DNA of 64,000 nucleotides from Snodgrassella alvi (lineage in GTDB: Bacteria > Pseudomonadota > Gammaproteobacteria > Burkholderiales > Neisseriaceae): contig NZ_MEIK01000034.1 of the NCBI RefSeq assembly GCF_002777855.1, positions 248,001 through 312,000 on the forward strand, read 5' to 3'. The translations under genes were made by a program, and so were the position numbers. Position 1 is the first letter of the stretch. The number at the start of each line of letters is the position of its first letter. Positions 18,080 through 27,016 of the stretch are shown here, one piece after another. Below the pieces are notes generated by a model. It did no database searches. It was not told the origin of the DNA and saw only the letters and a program-made list of their open reading frames with translations.

Positions 18080-19345
18080 ATGATCAATGCACAACAACTA
18101 GATTTAACCACTTCCGCATTAGCGCAGGTGTTAACATTCCGCCAGCCGGCAGATGTCGTGCTGTCATCTTTTTTCCGCCGTGAGCGCAAACTTGGTGTTC
18201 GTGACCGGCAAGAAATAGCTGAAACGGTATTCGCCACCATCCGGCATTTACAGAAAATCCAGCAGATGTTGCCAAAACCGCATAATAAGCCTCGGCGTGC
18301 GGCACTGGCTGCGCTGGTTTTAGGCCGAGGCCTCAGTGTTCATGCGGTAGAGACTTTATGCGATGCCGATGAGAAAGATTGGCTGGTAGAGCTAAAAGCG
18401 CACAAATCTGAATTTGCTAGTACGCTCACCACAGCAGCAGAATTGCCGCAATGGATGATCGAATGCCTCCAGCAGCAGGATTGGGATGATGAGCAAATTG
18501 TTGCTTATGGCCGCAGTGTCATGCAATCAGCACCGCTGGATGTACGGGTCAATACCCTGAAAGGTAAACGTGATAAAATTTTGGCTGCGCTACAGGCTGA
18601 AGGTCTGCGTGCAGAAGCCACCCCTTATTCACCGTGGGGGATTCGTTTTCCCGATAAGCCGGCTTTAAACCGTCACCCACTGTTTCTGGATGGTGTACTG
18701 GAAGTTCAGGATGAAGGCAGCCAGTTGCTGGCACTACTAACCGGTGTAAAACGCGGACAGATTGCTGTAGATTTTTGTGCCGGCGCTGGTGGTAAAACAC
18801 TGGCTATGGGCGCAATGATGGCCGGTAGCGGACGATTGTATGCTTTAGATGTGGCAGAAAAAAGGCTGGCTAATCTTAAACCGCGCATGGTGCGCGCTGG
18901 ATTAACCAACATTCATCCACAGCGTATCGATAATGAGCACGATGCCCGCATTGCCCGTCTCAAAGCGAAGGCAGATTGCGTGCTGGTGGATGCACCCTGC
19001 TCAGGTCTGGGAACTTTACGCCGCAATCCTGATTTAAAATATCGCCAGAACAGTGACAATGTTGCTGCATTGCAGCAACAGCAGCAATCTATACTACAAG
19101 CAGCTTCAGCGTTGGTACGTCCCGGCGGCCGGCTAGTATATGCCACATGCAGTATTCTTGAGGCAGAAAACCAGCAACAGTTGAATGATTTTCTGGCGGC
19201 CAATAACGGCTGGCACATCGAACCGGTGAATACGTTGCTTAAAAGCCATACGCTGTCTTCCATGCACAGTGATTATCTTCAACTATCAACCAGTGAACAT
19301 CATACAGACGGCTTTTTTGCCGCTGTGCTAACACGCATTAAGTAA
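18080..19345 (+). CDS. rsmB: RsmB/NOP-family 16S rRNA (cytosine-5) methyltransferase
   Basis: Encodes 421 residues. The N-terminal NusB-like helical domain (about residues 10-145) is followed by a Rossmann methyltransferase domain. Motifs seen are VDFCAGAGGKTLAMGAMM (SAM binding), LYALDVAEKRLANLKPR, the catalytic VDAPCSGLGTLRRNPDLKYR, and YATCSILEAENQQQ with the second cysteine. Homologues make m5C967 in 16S rRNA. The gene symbol is given by family and length; the target base is not provable from sequence. Start ATG at 18080. Confidence 0.88.
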   Translation: MINAQQLDLTTSALAQVLTFRQPADVVLSSFFRRERKLGVRDRQEIAETVFATIRHLQKIQQMLPKPHNKPRRAALAALVLGRGLSVHAVETLCDADEKDWLVELKAHKSEFASTLTTAAELPQWMIECLQQQDWDDEQIVAYGRSVMQSAPLDVRVNTLKGKRDKILAALQAEGLRAEATPYSPWGIRFPDKPALNRHPLFLDGVLEVQDEGSQLLALLTGVKRGQIAVDFCAGAGGKTLAMGAMMAGSGRLYALDVAEKRLANLKPRMVRAGLTNIHPQRIDNEHDARIARLKAKADCVLVDAPCSGLGTLRRNPDLKYRQNSDNVAALQQQQQSILQAASALVRPGGRLVYATCSILEAENQQQLNDFLAANNGWHIEPVNTLLKSHTLSSMHSDYLQLSTSEHHTDGFFAAVLTRIK

Positions 19346-19363
19346 ATGAAACAAGGAAAGTAA

Positions 19364-19675
19364 ATGAGTACTCAGGAAAGAATTAAAAACATTGTTACCG
19401 AACATCCAGTGGTGTTGTTTATGAAAGGGACAAAACAATTCCCACAGTGTGGTTTTTCATCCCGTGCAGTACAAATTCTGCAGGCAGCTGGTTTAAAAGA
19501 CTTTTATACTGTGAATGTACTCGAAGATGAAGAAATCCGTCAGGGTATAAAAGAATATGCCGACTGGCCGACCATCCCGCAGTTGTATGTGAAAGGCGAA
19601 TTTGTTGGTGGTTCTGACATTATGCTGGAAATGTATGAAGCAGGAGAATTGCAGACTTTGTTGGCCTCTGTCTGA
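19364..19675 (+). CDS. grxD: Monothiol glutaredoxin GrxD
   Basis: Encodes 103 residues. The CGFS active site (Cys29) marks a monothiol glutaredoxin that carries [2Fe-2S] clusters and works with BolA-type partners in iron-sulfur delivery. Other family marks are [37 protein letters not shown] and a helical end. An AAGGAAAG ribosome binding site is present. It lies 18 bases after the methyltransferase gene and before upp. Confidence 0.95.
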   Translation: MSTQERIKNIVTEHPVVLFMKGTKQFPQCGFSSRAVQILQAAGLKDFYTVNVLEDEEIRQGIKEYADWPTIPQLYVKGEFVGGSDIMLEMYEAGELQTLLASV

Positions 19676-19749
19676 CCAGAATTGGTTCAGAGGATTTCAA
19701 CTAGCTGATTTCATTCAGGTGTTATAGCAATTATTTTTTGGAACAGGCT

Positions 19750-20382
19750 ATGAATATTAATGTGATTGACCACCCGCTGGTAAAGCACAAACTGTCATTG
19801 ATGCGTGAAGAGGATTGCAGTACCTATCGTTTTCGCACACTGACTAAAGAGCTGGCGCGTTTAATGGCATATGAAGCCAGCCGTGATTTTGACGTGGAAA
19901 TTGTCAAAATGCAGGGCTGGTGTGGTGAGATAGATGCTTACCAAATTAAAGGTAAAACGGTAACCGTAGTGCCAATTCTGCGTGCTGGGTTGGGTATGCT
20001 CGACGGCGTATTGGATTTGATTCCAACTGCTAAAATCAGTGTGGTGGGCTTGCAGCGCGATGAAGAAACCCTCGAACCTGTACCTTATTTTGAAAAATTT
20101 GTCAGCCAGATGGATAAACGTCCGGCTCTGATTATCGATCCAATGCTGGCTACTGGTGGTTCTATGAATGCCACCATTGAGCTACTGAAGAAAAAAGGCT
20201 GTAAGGATATCAAGGCACTGGTGCTGGTAGCTGCTCCAGAAGGTGTGAAAGCCGTTAATGAGGCTCATCCCGATGTCACCATCTATGCGGCTGCTCTGGA
20301 TGATCATCTGGATGAAAATGGCTACATTATTCCTGGACTAGGTGATGCCGGCGATAAGATTTTCGGTACCAAACACTGGTAA
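19750..20382 (+). CDS. upp: Uracil phosphoribosyltransferase Upp
   Basis: Encodes 210 residues. It makes UMP from uracil and PRPP. ATG 19750 is chosen; the TTG at 19738 is less likely. The PRPP-binding loop is [17 protein letters not shown], and the uracil-binding end is [20 protein letters not shown]. Full family length, no anomalies. The plus-strand run ends here at a strong terminator. Confidence 0.97.
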   Translation: MNINVIDHPLVKHKLSLMREEDCSTYRFRTLTKELARLMAYEASRDFDVEIVKMQGWCGEIDAYQIKGKTVTVVPILRAGLGMLDGVLDLIPTAKISVVGLQRDEETLEPVPYFEKFVSQMDKRPALIIDPMLATGGSMNATIELLKKKGCKDIKALVLVAAPEGVKAVNEAHPDVTIYAAALDDHLDENGYIIPGLGDAGDKIFGTKHW

Positions 20383-20434
20383 TCTGAAATCGGATTCTTT
20401 CACCTGCTGACAATGGGTAAGACATGCATAAACT

Positions 20435-20469
20435 AAAAACAGAATACTTAGACTAAGTATTCTGTTTTT
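20435..20469. terminator. Strong terminator after upp (bidirectional)
   Basis: A 16-bp perfect stem (arms AAAAACAGAATACTTA and TAAGTATTCTGTTTTT, 3-base loop) begins 53 bases after upp. The T-run follows on the plus strand, and a T-rich run on the minus strand could also end the two-component transcript coming the other way. Confidence 0.9.
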
Positions 20470-20575
20470 TTATGCCAAAAGAAAAAAGACTTCCGTAAAC
20501 AGGGAACATTCTGTAAATTAAATCGGCGGAAATTATTATAACCAGCCATTCCTACAGTTCTATTTTATTTGGCCG

Positions 20576-21982
20576 TTATTGTGGCTGGATTTGGATGTCA
20601 GGAATGCTAAAAAGTAGAATCACAGCCAGCCCGGGTTTATCTTCATGGTTATGCAAGCTGGAATCAGCCAGACTAATACTTATATGCCACTGTTCACACA
20701 GCGTTTTTACGATGGCTAATCCGAGACCACTACCGTTTTCATTGTTACCAAGAATGCGGTAAAACGGTTCGAAAACCAGTTTTCGTTCTGATTCAGCGAT
20801 GCCCTGACCATTGTCTTCAATCCACATAGATAATTCATTTTCTGCATTTTGTTGGGTATGAATGCTGATGTGGCCACCGGCCGGTGTGTATTTAATGGCA
20901 TTGCAAAGAATATTTTTTAAAATTGTATGTAAATCATTGGTGCTGATTGGTAGTTTGATGTCTTCATTGATGTCAACACTCAAATTTTGCTGTTTTTGTT
21001 CTGCCAGTGGCAATATCTCTGCAATCAGGTCACGCAATAAAGGGAGTAAGTCGGTGCTGACATGGGCTGCTTGTATGTGCTGCTGTTGCTGATGCTGTGC
21101 CCGTGCCATGGATAGCAGCTGGGTGAGTAATTGCTCAGTACGTGCAATACCGGCTCTAATTTGCCCGATAAGCTTATGCTGTATGTCCTTTGTTAAATCT
21201 GGATCATCAAAACGCGCTATCTGAATGGTTAGTGCAGTGATGGGCGTGCGTAATTCATGTGCAGCATGGCTAATGAATTTTTTGTCATGCTCTATTGCCG
21301 CCTGCAATTGGCTAAACAGTCGGTTTAAAGCAATAATAAACGGACGGATTTCTGTGGGTACATGCTTGGTGTCCAGCGGCGATAAATCATTGGCATTGCG
21401 GGCAGTCAGTTCGGTGCTCATTTCCTGCGTAGCACGAAATAGACGTCTAATCCAGATGGCAGTAAACAGCCACAGTAGGGGCATGAGAATCAAAAACGGC
21501 CATACCACGCTCAGGGCGCTGTCTTTGGCAATGTGATTGCGGTAGGCTGTGCGCTGAGCGACAACGATACGTTCGCGCTCACGAGTAAGGATGTATACAC
21601 GCCAGTGCCGTGCTACAGTAGTGAAATTGTGAAAGCCATCCTGTAACTGTTGTAAGTTCTGCACTGCATTGTCATCACCCATCAGTATATTAAGATAGGG
21701 CGAATCCAGCGTTTGTGCCAGTACACGCGGTTTGGGCAACGTGCGTGCACTTTCAGGAAAGTTAAGATCTTCTTGTGTGTCCCGACGCAAAATGGAGCTG
21801 CGTGGGTCGAGTAAATGGGCAATCTGTTCCAGCTGCGCATCCTGCAAGTCTTGTGTTTCGCGAAAAGCAGTCTGATAGGCGAGAATATCGCCAATGATGG
21901 CAATGAAGGTAACAACAATAGTAATTACCAATAATAAGCGCCATTGAAGCGATGATACTATCCGCGTTGATCCACCAGCCAT
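20576..21982 (-). CDS. Two-component sensor histidine kinase, QseC/PmrB-like
   Basis: Encodes 468 residues: an N-terminal membrane helix (LLLVITIVVTFIAIIGDILA), a periplasmic domain of about 120 residues, a second helix (VVWPFLILMPLLWLFTAIWI), a HAMP-like linker, then the kinase core. The H-box is FISHAAHELRTPITAL, N-box LKNILCNAIKYTPAGG, and G-boxes DNGQGI and GSGLGLAIVK. The phosphoacceptor and ATP-binding residues are intact. It overlaps the response regulator gene by 25 bases. The signal it senses is unknown; the neighbouring Asr-like gene suggests acid or envelope stress as a hypothesis. Confidence 0.88.
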   Translation of the reverse strand: MAGGSTRIVSSLQWRLLLVITIVVTFIAIIGDILAYQTAFRETQDLQDAQLEQIAHLLDPRSSILRRDTQEDLNFPESARTLPKPRVLAQTLDSPYLNILMGDDNAVQNLQQLQDGFHNFTTVARHWRVYILTRERERIVVAQRTAYRNHIAKDSALSVVWPFLILMPLLWLFTAIWIRRLFRATQEMSTELTARNANDLSPLDTKHVPTEIRPFIIALNRLFSQLQAAIEHDKKFISHAAHELRTPITALTIQIARFDDPDLTKDIQHKLIGQIRAGIARTEQLLTQLLSMARAQHQQQQHIQAAHVSTDLLPLLRDLIAEILPLAEQKQQNLSVDINEDIKLPISTNDLHTILKNILCNAIKYTPAGGHISIHTQQNAENELSMWIEDNGQGIAESERKLVFEPFYRILGNNENGSGLGLAIVKTLCEQWHISISLADSSLHNHEDKPGLAVILLFSIPDIQIQPQ

Positions 21983-22620
21983 CCCAGACCCCGCACATTT
22001 TTAATGACATTGCTGCCAAGTTTTTTGCGAATACCGTGAATAACTACTTCTACGGCGTTGCTTTCCACTTCTTCATTCCAGCCATAGATTTTTTCTTCTA
22101 GCTCCTGCCTTGACAAAATTGTACCCGGCTGCAATAGCAGACTGTACAGTAAGGCATATTCTCTGGCTGATAAACGAGTAGATTGTCCATTAGCACTTAC
22201 TTCTCGTGTTGCCGGATTCAGGGTGATAATGCCATTGCTCAACACAGGACTGGCATGCCCGCTACGTCGGCGCAGAAGTGCACGGATTCGCGCTAGTAAC
22301 TCCGTAGGGGCAAAAGGCTTGATTACGTAGTCGTCTGCACCACTATCAAGACCGTTGATTCGTTCTTCCACTGTATCACGGGCAGTAATCAAAATCACAG
22401 GCAAATCAAAGTTTTTTGCACGTAGATGGCGCAATACACTAAGACCATCCTGCTTGGGTACACCGATATCTAGTAAAGCAATATCATAGATGTTAGGCTG
22501 TAAAGCGTTTTCTGCGGCTAAGCCGTCAGTCACGCAATCAACTGCAAAACCGGCAACATGAAGCATATCGCTAAGTGCTTCTGCTATCATCTTGTCGTCT
22601 TCAAGAAGTAAAATTCGCAT
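21958..22620 (-). CDS. OmpR/PhoB-family response regulator
   Basis: Encodes 220 residues. The receiver domain has the acidic pair EDDKMI, phosphorylation site ALLDIGVPKQDG (Asp51), ITARDT and VIKPFAP with the conserved lysine. The C-terminal winged helix (about 125-218) has LSAREYALLYSLLLQPG and VEVVIHGIRKKLG. It is QseB/PmrA-like. It overlaps the kinase gene, so the pair is stoichiometrically linked. Targets are not shown by sequence. Confidence 0.92.
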   Translation of the reverse strand: MRILLLEDDKMIAEALSDMLHVAGFAVDCVTDGLAAENALQPNIYDIALLDIGVPKQDGLSVLRHLRAKNFDLPVILITARDTVEERINGLDSGADDYVIKPFAPTELLARIRALLRRRSGHASPVLSNGIITLNPATREVSANGQSTRLSAREYALLYSLLLQPGTILSRQELEEKIYGWNEEVESNAVEVVIHGIRKKLGSNVIKNVRGLGWLVDQRG

Positions 22621-22670
22621 GGGTTAACAATTTTCCACGTAGACAGTGTTGAGCCGATATTGTTTCAGGC

Positions 22671-22682
22671 TTCAGGCTGCCT
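22671..22682 (-). other. Kingella-type DNA uptake sequence candidate
   Basis: Read on the minus strand the 12-mer is AGGCAGCCTGAA, which from memory equals a DNA uptake sequence dialect of Kingella. It is the only exact copy I saw in the window, so it may be chance. A partial match forms the stem of the typA terminator at 49214. Confidence 0.3.
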
Positions 22683-22691
22683 ATGATAACA

Positions 22692-22722
22692 AAAACCGCT
22701 TCAGGATACCTGAAACGGTTTT
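22692..22722 (-). terminator. Terminator of the Asr-like gene
   Basis: Hairpin arms AAAACCG-C-TTCAGG and CCTGAA-A-CGGTTTT with a 3-base loop. On the minus strand it is followed by TTTTTGTTA. It lies between the Asr-like gene and the response regulator, so those are either separate units or joined by read-through. Confidence 0.8.
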
Positions 22723-22746
22723 GTTCAAACGTTAACCGCAGACTGA

Positions 22747-23013
22747 TTAGTTTGCTTCAGTAGTAGTAGTGGTTTGTTTGGTAGTAGTAGTGCTAGCAGC
22801 AGCTTTTTTGGCGTGTGCTTTTTTAGCGTGAGTGCGTTTTACCTGAGCTTTTTTAGCAACCGGTTTAACAGTTTTAGCAGCTGGTTTTACAGTAGTTGTA
22901 GCAGCAGTGGTGTTAGTGGTAGTAGTAGTGGTGGCTGCAGCAGGAGCAGCAAAAGAAGCAGCAGCAGTTAAACCAAAAATAGCGCTTACAACAGCAGCAG
23001 TGATTTTTTTCAT
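22747..23013 (-). CDS. Asr-like acid-shock protein (Ala/Thr/Lys-rich, exported)
   Basis: Encodes 88 residues. ATG 23013 has GGAG eight bases upstream; a longer frame from 23097 has no support. A signal peptide (MKKITAAVVSAIFGLTAAA, cleavage near SFAA) is followed by a low-complexity chain of Thr runs, VKPAAKTVKPVAKK, a Lys/His/Arg-rich block (KRTHAKKAHAKKAA) and another Thr run. This layout is very like E. coli Asr, a disordered periplasmic acid-shock protein induced through a two-component system. The Thr codons form trinucleotide repeats, so in-frame length variation is likely. Homology by composition alone is weak evidence. Confidence 0.65.
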   Translation of the reverse strand: MKKITAAVVSAIFGLTAAASFAAPAAATTTTTTNTTAATTTVKPAAKTVKPVAKKAQVKRTHAKKAHAKKAAASTTTTKQTTTTTEAN

Positions 23014-23097
23014 GACAAATCTCCAATTTAAGTAGTTTAGGACAATAACCATCTCGGTTCTTGTTGCTGAACAGTATGGTCGCCAATACTTAGGCAA

Positions 23098-23584
23098 GAC
23101 TTAGATAAATGTATTTTATTGTTAAATAAATGTAATTATAAGTTAATAAATTGTATATACTACAGGTTTAAATTAATTTTCTTTTTAATCTTCAAGTTTT
23201 TAGGTGTTTTGCGGGCATAGTAGCCGTTTTTAGTGAAATAAAATGACGCTTATTAACTGCTATCTGACAAATGTAAACGAAAATTAGCGTCAATGCCCGA
23301 GAAAATTTTAAAAAAACGGTAGAAAAGCCAGATTAAACATCATCTGCGATTGCCATATTACGCAATAAAATGTCAAAAATCTCATTGTTAAACTCTATTT
23401 ATACATCGGAATAGCAAAAACCTTTTCCGAGAAGTCAGAGATAAAATTGGAGATATCAAAAGCACAATTAATTATCTGAATTTCAAAAGTTATGTTAATG
23501 AGTTTCTGATTAAAACTGAGACCATAGACTTGTGTAAGCAGCCTATATTTGTTGTGTTTCAAACTTTCTCTGCAGAATAAAAAA
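23098..23584. other. Non-coding gap with interrupted inverted repeat
   Basis: About 490 AT-rich bases between the Asr-like gene and the hemL terminator, with no credible gene. The one notable item is a 14-base arm at 23286-23299 (AGCGTCAATGCCCG) that pairs with two separated segments, CGGGCAT at 23212-23218 and TGACGCT at 23244-23250. It could be a small RNA or part of a regulatory region upstream of the Asr-like gene. Confidence 0.4.
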
Positions 23585-23607
23585 GGCGTATCCAAAAAGG
23601 TTACGCC
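23579..23607 (-). terminator. Terminator of hemL
   Basis: On the minus strand, GGCGTAACC, a TTTTT loop and GGATACGCC are followed by a T-run. It begins 25 bases after the hemL stop codon. Confidence 0.88.
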
Positions 23608-23631
23608 GGTAACAAATAAAAAATAACTGTG

Positions 23632-24921
23632 TTAAACAGTACGAGCAATTTCAGTCATGGATTCAGCAGCCAGTCCCAGTGTGTCAGCAATGATTTCGCT
23701 GTTATGAGCGGCAGAAACAAAACAGGACTCATAAGCAGATGGAGCGAAAGCGACGCCACGAGCCAGCATGGCATGGAAAAATTCTTTAAACAATACCTGA
23801 TTGCACCGCTGCATATCGCTAAAACAAGTCGGAAGCTCGGCAGTGAAATAAAAGCCAAACATCCCACCTATACTGCGACTAGTAAAAGGAATATTTGCTT
23901 CTTCTGCAATGGCGGCCAAACCTTTACTCAGTTCTAAAGTACGGGCGCTGAGTGTGTTGTAGAAATCTGGTCTTTGGATAATTTCCAGCGTTTTAAGTCC
24001 TGCAGCTACACATACTGGATTACCAGATAAAGTGCCAGCCTGATATACAGGACCCAAGGGGGAAACGCAGGACATAATATCTGCACGCCCGCCAAAAGCC
24101 GCTACCGGCATGCCGCCTCCGATGATTTTACCGATGGTGGTTAAATCAGGTTTGATACCGTGAATAGACTGTGCACCACCCAGTGCGACACGAAAACCGG
24201 TCATAACTTCATCGTAAATCAATACGCTGCCATACTGGTCAGTGAGTCTGCGCATGGCCTGCACAAATTCTGATGTAGCCGGTATCATATTCATATTGCC
24301 GGCGATCGGTTCCACAATCACACAAGCAATGCTGTCGCCCTTGCTGGCAAAAGTTTGCTCTAATGCTTCGATATCGTTGTAGGGCAGCACAAGCGTATGG
24401 CGGCTAAAATCCTCAGGTACTCCGGCAGAACTGGGATGGCCGAAAGTCAGCAGACCCGAACCTGCTTTGACCAGTAAACTGTCAGAATGGCCGTGGTAGC
24501 AGCCTTCAAACTTGATAATATTGTCACGTTTAGTAAAACCTCTAGCTAGCCGTATAGCACTCATGGTGGCTTCTGTACCGGAGCTAACCAGCCGGATTTG
24601 CTCCATACTCGGCATAATATGGCGGATTGCTTCGGCAATACGGATTTCATTTTCCGTGGGTGCACCGAAAGACAGGCCATTTTCTGCTGCGTGACTCACG
24701 GCTTCAACTACTTCCGGATGTGCATGCCCCACAATAGCCGGACCCCACGAACCGACATAATCGATATAGCGGCTTTCATTTTCATCCCACACATAGGCAC
24801 CCTGCGCCTTTTTAATAAAGCGGGGAATACCACCAACGCTGCCAAAGGCTCTTACCGGTGAATTCACACCGCCGGGAATAATGGTTTTAGCCTGTTCGAA
24901 TAATTGCTGATTTCGATCCAT
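23632..24921 (-). CDS. hemL: Glutamate-1-semialdehyde 2,1-aminomutase HemL
   Basis: Encodes 429 residues, the usual length. ATG 24921 ([18 protein letters not shown]) is chosen because AGAGG lies just upstream; an upstream in-frame ATG at 24963 lacks this. It makes 5-aminolevulinate from glutamate-1-semialdehyde in the C5 haem route; hemA, the preceding enzyme, is at 53719 in this window. PLP contacts are in [14 protein letters not shown], and the Schiff-base lysine is in [18 protein letters not shown]. No anomalies. Confidence 0.97.
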   Translation of the reverse strand: MDRNQQLFEQAKTIIPGGVNSPVRAFGSVGGIPRFIKKAQGAYVWDENESRYIDYVGSWGPAIVGHAHPEVVEAVSHAAENGLSFGAPTENEIRIAEAIRHIMPSMEQIRLVSSGTEATMSAIRLARGFTKRDNIIKFEGCYHGHSDSLLVKAGSGLLTFGHPSSAGVPEDFSRHTLVLPYNDIEALEQTFASKGDSIACVIVEPIAGNMNMIPATSEFVQAMRRLTDQYGSVLIYDEVMTGFRVALGGAQSIHGIKPDLTTIGKIIGGGMPVAAFGGRADIMSCVSPLGPVYQAGTLSGNPVCVAAGLKTLEIIQRPDFYNTLSARTLELSKGLAAIAEEANIPFTSRSIGGMFGFYFTAELPTCFSDMQRCNQVLFKEFFHAMLARGVAFAPSAYESCFVSAAHNSEIIADTLGLAAESMTEIARTV

Positions 24922-25198
24922 GATTTTAACCTCTGTTATAGAATGATGCCGGATGAATGGCATTTAGGGATAATCATACTATTGATTGTGCACACTCGAT
25001 AAGGGACTTGAATCATTCAGCTGCTTAGATGCTTCATAGTATGTCCAAACAGGCTGGCATAAAAAGTTTCAATTGCTACACATAGCAATAAAGATTCAAA
25101 CAACAGAAAATAATGATATCCTGATTGGCAAATAACGAAACGCGTAAGGATATCCTGTAGCCAGCAGCTATTTCATTGCTCTGCCAGTGCCGGTTGGA

Positions 25199-25867
25199 TT
25201 AGGAAAAAGAAGAAAACTTGCTGCGGAATGACTGAATCAACTGGGGGAAGTGAGCAAGATGCTTGACCCACTGGTAGACCATGAGTGTATAACTTTCCTG
25301 AGCCAGAAAACGTAGTTTGGACTGGGTAGCGGTATAACGGGTAGTAGGGGTGGGAGAAACCTGTACATCCAATCCTAAGTCGCGGGCCATGATACAGGCT
25401 CGCGCCAAATGATAGGGATCGCTAACAATAATAAAAGTGTTTATATCATTATCTTCAGCAAGTGCCTGAGCATTCACCAGATTCTGCCAAGTATCGCGTG
25501 AATGATTTTCATAAATGATATCGCTGGCATCTACACCGTTGCGAATAGCATAACGACGACCTACCGCTGCTTCAGTCATAAAACCGCTGCGCGGACTACC
25601 ACCGGTGAATAGTATTTTTTTCACTTTTCCCGCGCGATAAAGATTGATGGCATGATTGATACGTTCGCGAAAAACCGGTGAAGGGCGCTTATCCCATGCC
25701 GCAGCACCGAGTACAATGGCTGCATCGGCTTCACTGAGCAGCTGCGGATGGCTAAACTGATAGACAGTCGCCATACTGATGGCGTAATTGGCGGCAACAA
25801 ACAAGCTACCGGCAGTAATCACACTACGCAGACAATACCAGAAGCCGAATCGTGTGCCATTGGACAT
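25199..25867 (-). CDS. SanA/YdcF (DUF218)-family membrane protein
   Basis: Encodes 222 residues. A hydrophobic N-terminal segment (SVITAGSLFVAANYAISMA) anchors it, then the DUF218 domain follows: ADAAIVLGAAAW, a long VFRERINHAINLYRAGK helix, KILFTGGSPRSG, ENHSRDTWQNL and IIVSDPYHLARA. Those motifs match the SanA/ElyC/YdcF group, some of which affect envelope or peptidoglycan precursor handling. The ATG follows the arsC-like stop immediately, so the two are coupled. The exact function is not known. Confidence 0.8.
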   Translation of the reverse strand: MSNGTRFGFWYCLRSVITAGSLFVAANYAISMATVYQFSHPQLLSEADAAIVLGAAAWDKRPSPVFRERINHAINLYRAGKVKKILFTGGSPRSGFMTEAAVGRRYAIRNGVDASDIIYENHSRDTWQNLVNAQALAEDNDINTFIIVSDPYHLARACIMARDLGLDVQVSPTPTTRYTATQSKLRFLAQESYTLMVYQWVKHLAHFPQLIQSFRSKFSSFS

Positions 25868-26224
25868 TTATTGCTCTAATAAGGCTTCAATATTGGTTAA
25901 CGGCCGGCCGATGGCTGCATGATCGCCAAAGACAGCAATAGGACGCTCAATGAGAATAGGGTGGGCAGCCATAGCAGCAATCAAGGTATCTTCATCTGCC
26001 TCTACCAGATTGAGCTGTGCATATAAATCATCTTTGCTGCGCATCATCTCCCTTGCAGAATGGATGGCCAGCTTCTGCTTTAGCGCGCGAATCTGTGCCT
26101 CGGATAATGGTTCGGTCAGATAGGGAATGACTTTAGTGTTGACATTGCGAACCTGTAGTAAAGACAAGGCGGCACGGGATTTAGAACAATTAGGGTTGTG
26201 ATACAGTATGACGGTATTTGTCAT
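25868..26224 (-). CDS. ArsC/YfgD-family glutaredoxin-dependent reductase-like protein
   Basis: Encodes 118 residues. The active site NPNCSKSRAALSLL has the CSKSR motif, and RPIAVFGDHAAIGRPL is typical of the ArsC family. The length and CSKSR form match the YfgD type, whose members are annotated as arsenate reductases but lie outside arsenic operons. No ars genes are nearby, so arsenate reduction is doubtful. It is the first gene of a pair with the SanA-like gene. Confidence 0.85.
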   Translation of the reverse strand: MTNTVILYHNPNCSKSRAALSLLQVRNVNTKVIPYLTEPLSEAQIRALKQKLAIHSAREMMRSKDDLYAQLNLVEADEDTLIAAMAAHPILIERPIAVFGDHAAIGRPLTNIEALLEQ

Positions 26225-26494
26225 GATTATCCCTGAACTTCAAAATAAATGGAAAATCTAAATAGGAAGTGTGGACGAAACTTCAAATTTTGACAAGTAT
26301 TATTAATTATTTTAAAGATCAGACTAAGTTTCAGTAGTGAGTGTAAATAAATTATTTGAATAAAAATACATGCTTGGCTTAGGTATTAAAACTAACAGTA
26401 GTATGGTGAATAAACAGCTTGCCGCGGTGGCGCCGAAATTGTAAATAAAATATTTTATAATTACTGCTGTGAAACGTAATATTTAGGAAAAGCT

Positions 26495-27013
26495 ATGTTT
26501 CAATTCATCCGTGTTTTGAAAAAAACAGTGGTATTAAGTTTATTGATTTCTGGCGGATTGCACGTGCAGGCAGCAGAGCTGAAAAGCTGGCCTCAAGGTA
26601 ATACCGCAGTATTGCCAGCAAATAGTACTGTACAAGTGATTAATATCTGGGCGACATGGTGTGCTTCCTGCCGTAGTGAAATGCCTATGCTTTCGCGCTG
26701 GTATCTTCAGCAACAGAAATCAGGTAAAGGCAGGGTAAACGTAGCAGGGGTGGCACTAGACACTGAGGCTAATTTACAACGCTTTACCCGTCAGATAAAA
26801 GTCAGCTACCCGCTATATCGCTACACCGGCGCGGACAGCAGAGCTTGGATGAGGCAGTTCGGCAATAGTATTGGCGGCATACCTTACACGCAGGTACGGG
26901 CGCCAGAATGCGGTTTTCAACAGTCTTTGATAGGTAGGTTAACTGAAGACAAGCTTAATCAGGCGCTTGCAGCCGCTAAAAAACAATGTGCTCAACGTAA
27001 AATACATATATAA
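26495..27013 (+). CDS. Exported TlpA-like thioredoxin-fold protein
   Basis: Encodes 172 residues. A signal peptide (VVLSLLISGGLHVQAAE) is followed by a thioredoxin fold with a WATWCASCRSEMP active site (Cys-Ala-Ser-Cys) and a cis-proline stretch GGIPYTQV. It should act in the periplasm as a thiol reductase, for example in cytochrome c maturation or disulfide repair. A second cysteine pair is further on (ECGFQ and KKQCAQ), outside the active site. Convergent with nadB three bases away, with no terminator between. Confidence 0.85.
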   Translation: MFQFIRVLKKTVVLSLLISGGLHVQAAELKSWPQGNTAVLPANSTVQVINIWATWCASCRSEMPMLSRWYLQQQKSGKGRVNVAGVALDTEANLQRFTRQIKVSYPLYRYTGADSRAWMRQFGNSIGGIPYTQVRAPECGFQQSLIGRLTEDKLNQALAAAKKQCAQRKIHI

Positions 27014-27016
27014 ATT

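Noticed and set aside
23395-23595. 66-codon minus-strand frame between the Asr-like gene and hemL
   Set aside because: It overlaps the hemL terminator, has no ribosome binding site and shows no protein-like features.
25109-25156. GATATCCT and AGGATATC pair near the end of the SanA-like gene
   Set aside because: Arms are 8 bp with a long loop and no T-run, so a terminator is doubtful.
26370-26444. 24-codon frame before the TlpA-like gene (MLGLGIKTNSSMVNKQLAAV...)
   Set aside because: It lacks a ribosome binding site and is too short to judge; it could be a chance frame in the leader.
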